Below, piece after piece: positions 3,599-5,491 of a stretch of DNA of 5,491 nt (position 1 is the first letter of the stretch; each line of letters opens with the position of its first letter). The DNA lies in the NCBI GenBank assembly GCA_023419055.1, contig JAEZYO010000525.1:1-5491 (forward strand), given 5' to 3'. The DNA is from Pseudomonadota bacterium (GTDB taxonomy: Bacteria; Myxococcota; Polyangia; Polyangiales; Polyangiaceae). The notes under the pieces are model-generated. The model was not told the DNA's origin. It searched no databases and saw only the letters and a list, made by a program, of their open reading frames with translations. Position numbers and translations under genes: made by a program.

Positions 3599-5491
3599 AT
3601 GACGCGAATTTCACGCCTCCCTCACGCTGCCCTCGCCGCCCTCCTCGTCTCCGCCTGTGTCGCACCTCAGGCCTCCAAGGCGGGGAGCACGGGGCTCTCG
3701 GTGAAGAGCACCGTGAGCGAAGAGGGTCCGCTGCCTCCGACGAGCGACCAGGGCACGCCTTACGCGTGGAAGAACGTGGCCATCCTCGGCGGCGGCTTCG
3801 TTTCGGGCATCGTCTTCAGCCCCGCGAAGGCGGGCGTCGTCTACGCGCGCACCGACGTCGGCGGGATCTATCGCTTGAATCCAGCGGATAAATCGTGGGC
3901 CCCGCTCACGGACCACTTCGGGCGAGAGGACTCGAACTACCTCGGGGTAGAGAGCATCGCCGCCGATCCGGTGGACCCGAACAAGGTCTACGCGGCGGTC
4001 GGGACCTACGTACAATCTTGGGCCGGGAGCGGCGCCATGTTGCGCTCGAACGACCAGGGCAAGACCTGGCAGCTTACCAAGATGAAGATCAAGATGGGCG
4101 GGAACGAGTACGGGCGCTCGAACGGAGAGCGGCTCGCGGTCGATCCGAACCTGCCGAGCACGCTCTTCTTCGGCTCGCGCAACGACGGGCTCTGGAAGAG
4201 CACCGACGGCTCGGTGACCTGGAACCAGGCAAGCTTCCCCGTCTCCGACGCGGACGGCTTCGGCATCCCGATCGTCCTCTTCGATGCCAAGAACGGGACA
4301 CCGGGCAAGCCCACCCCCGTGATTTACGCGGCGCTCTCCAAGCTCGAGAAGAACCTCTACAAGAGCGCCGACGGCGGCGCGACCTGGAAGCTCGTGCCCG
4401 GCGCGCCCACCAAGGTGATGCCGAGCCACATGGCGTTCGACTCGCAGGGCATTCTCTACATCAGCTACGGTAACGGGCCCGGGCCGAACGACATCGTCGA
4501 CGGCAGCGTCTTCAAGTTCGATCCCAAGAGCGGTGTCTTCACGGACATCTCTCCACTCAAGCCCGCGGGTGAGGACAAGTTCGGCTACGGCGGGCTCGCG
4601 GTCGACGCGCGCAAGCCGGGCACCCTGATGGTGACGACCATCGATCGCTGGACGAAGGGCGACGAGATCTTTCGCACGACCGACGGAGGGAAAACCTGGA
4701 AAGCGTTGGCCGCGAAGGGCAACTGGGACGTGGCCGGCGCGACCTACATGCTGCACGGCAAACCGAAGTACGAGCGCCCGCACTGGACCGGCGACATCGA
4801 CATCGACCCCTTCGACTCGAACGTCGCCATGTTCATCACCGGCGCCGGGATCTGGGGCACCCCCAACGCTACCCAAGCCGACAGCGACAAGCCGACGAAC
4901 TGGATCTTCTGGAACCGCGGGCTCGAGGAGACCGTGATCGGCGACCTGGCGAGCCCGCCCTCGGGGGCGCACCTCCTGAGCGGCGTGCTCGACATCTGCG
5001 GCTTCCGCCACGATGACCTCGACAACCCGCCGGCCCAGGGCGCGTACAACCCGCCGTGCAACGGGACGCGCAGCCTGGATTTCGCGGAGCTCGAGCCGGA
5101 CATCGTGGTGCGCGTCGGCAACCTCTGGGGCGACGGCACGCGCGGCGCCATCTCGCGCGACGGAGGGGCGAGTTGGAAGGCGTTCGGTACCGATCCTCAG
5201 GGCGCCAAGGAGGGCGGCAACGTCGCGATCAACGCGGACGGTACGTCGATCCTCTACGCCGTGAAGGAAGGGCCTCCCGTCATCTCCCACGACGAGGGCA
5301 AGACCTGGACGGTGATCAAGGGGCTACCCGAGGCCGCGAAGCTGCCCGGTTGGGTGAACGCGAACTTGAGGCCCGCGTCCGACCGCGTGAACCCGAAGAA
5401 GATGTACGTGCTCGACGCGCTGAAGGGCGACGTCTACGTCAGCACCGACGGCGGCGAGAGCTTCGTCGGGACGATGCGCGGCTTGCCGCGG
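3599..5491 (+). CDS. GH74 xyloglucanase lipoprotein, C-terminus beyond window
   Basis: The 631 visible codons run off the right edge; GH74 domains are about 700-750 residues, so around 100 are missing. The family cleaves the beta-1,4-glucan backbone of xyloglucan by inversion. Hallmarks are the opening block AWKNVAILGGGF (56-67), YARTDVGGIYR (82-92) with likely catalytic base Asp86, MGGNEYGRSNGERLAVDPN (166-184), FGSRNDGLWKSTDG (191-204), and SGVLDICGFRHDDL (461-474) with likely catalytic acid Asp465. Seven Asp-box repeats of the S-x-D-x-G-x-T-W type start near 150, 201, 256, 360, 519, 563 and 615, as expected for twin seven-bladed propellers. Residues 1-20 form a signal peptide ending in lipobox VSAC with lipidated Cys20; Val21 at +2 argues against inner-membrane retention, so display on the outer membrane is likely. 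An in-frame TAA 18 bases upstream makes ATG 3599 the only sensible start. DRWTKGD (349-355) has one Trp where many relatives have two. Exo versus endo mode is undetermined. Confidence 0.96.
   Translation, partial: MTRISRLPHAALAALLVSACVAPQASKAGSTGLSVKSTVSEEGPLPPTSDQGTPYAWKNVAILGGGFVSGIVFSPAKAGVVYARTDVGGIYRLNPADKSWAPLTDHFGREDSNYLGVESIAADPVDPNKVYAAVGTYVQSWAGSGAMLRSNDQGKTWQLTKMKIKMGGNEYGRSNGERLAVDPNLPSTLFFGSRNDGLWKSTDGSVTWNQASFPVSDADGFGIPIVLFDAKNGTPGKPTPVIYAALSKLEKNLYKSADGGATWKLVPGAPTKVMPSHMAFDSQGILYISYGNGPGPNDIVDGSVFKFDPKSGVFTDISPLKPAGEDKFGYGGLAVDARKPGTLMVTTIDRWTKGDEIFRTTDGGKTWKALAAKGNWDVAGATYMLHGKPKYERPHWTGDIDIDPFDSNVAMFITGAGIWGTPNATQADSDKPTNWIFWNRGLEETVIGDLASPPSGAHLLSGVLDICGFRHDDLDNPPAQGAYNPPCNGTRSLDFAELEPDIVVRVGNLWGDGTRGAISRDGGASWKAFGTDPQGAKEGGNVAINADGTSILYAVKEGPPVISHDEGKTWTVIKGLPEAAKLPGWVNANLRPASDRVNPKKMYVLDALKGDVYVSTDGGESFVGTMRGLPR

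Noticed and set aside
3288..3891. Open frames on both strands over the divergent intergenic region (3288-3665 minus, 3322-3891 plus)
   Set aside because: Both overlap the xyloglucanase signal peptide region and the dense regulatory symmetry; the translations are Arg/Pro/Ser-rich without motifs. No start with a ribosome binding site supports them.
3611..5290. 559-codon open frame on the minus strand, antisense to the xyloglucanase gene
   Set aside because: It is rich in Arg, Val, Ala and Gly with no recognisable motif, while the plus-strand frame shows unambiguous GH74 hallmarks over the same bases. Long antisense frames are expected opposite genes with G/C-rich third positions.

Overview
This is a GC-rich bacterial window with five protein-coding genes and four informative non-coding stretches. 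The base composition, strong G/C third-position preference and gene mix would fit a myxobacterium-like (Polyangia/Myxococcota) or similar soil bacterium. That mix is a mycobacterial-type AhpC/AhpD pair, a stand-alone GlnD-like tandem ACT protein, and a lipoprotein GH74 xyloglucanase. The taxonomic guess is inference; no rRNA or other marker is present.

Layout, left to right. (1) 1-804, minus strand: N-terminal 268 residues of an amidase-signature hydrolase, closest by eye to 6-aminohexanoate-cyclic-dimer hydrolase (NylA)-like amidases. The gene runs off the left edge. (2) 805-1214: non-coding, with a terminator-like hairpin just after ahpD, an unexplained 8-bp inverted repeat, a weak promoter candidate and a leader hairpin before the amidase. 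(3) 1215-2318, minus strand: ahpC and ahpD, three bases apart and surely one transcript. (4) 2319-2505: the ahpC control region, with a four-element OxyR-type operator (ATAG-N7-CTAT-N7-TTAG-N7-ATGT) abutting a candidate -35 box. (5) 2506-3288, minus strand: two ACT domains resembling the C-terminus of the PII uridylyltransferase GlnD but without its catalytic part. (6) 3289-3598: a divergent intergenic region dense in symmetry. It has an 18-pair imperfect dyad, a 12-bp direct repeat with a 21-bp period (AraC-like geometry), and two back-to-back perfect hairpins ending 20 bases before the next start codon. (7) 3599-5491, plus strand: a GH74 xyloglucanase with a lipoprotein signal peptide. It runs off the right edge.

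How the parts work together. ahpC and ahpD form a peroxide-reduction unit: AhpC reduces peroxides and AhpD re-reduces AhpC. The upstream site makes OxyR-type induction by peroxide the likely control. The GH74 enzyme is probably a surface-anchored xyloglucan depolymerase whose expression is controlled through the structured upstream region. The ACT protein may sense a small ligand such as an amino acid, but its partner is not in view. Nothing ties the amidase to its neighbours.

I see no CRISPR array, tRNA, rRNA, insertion sequence or prophage gene. No wholly new system is evident. The items most worth following up are the OxyR site, the regulatory architecture upstream of the xyloglucanase, and an unusual pair of cysteines around that enzyme's active-site loop.
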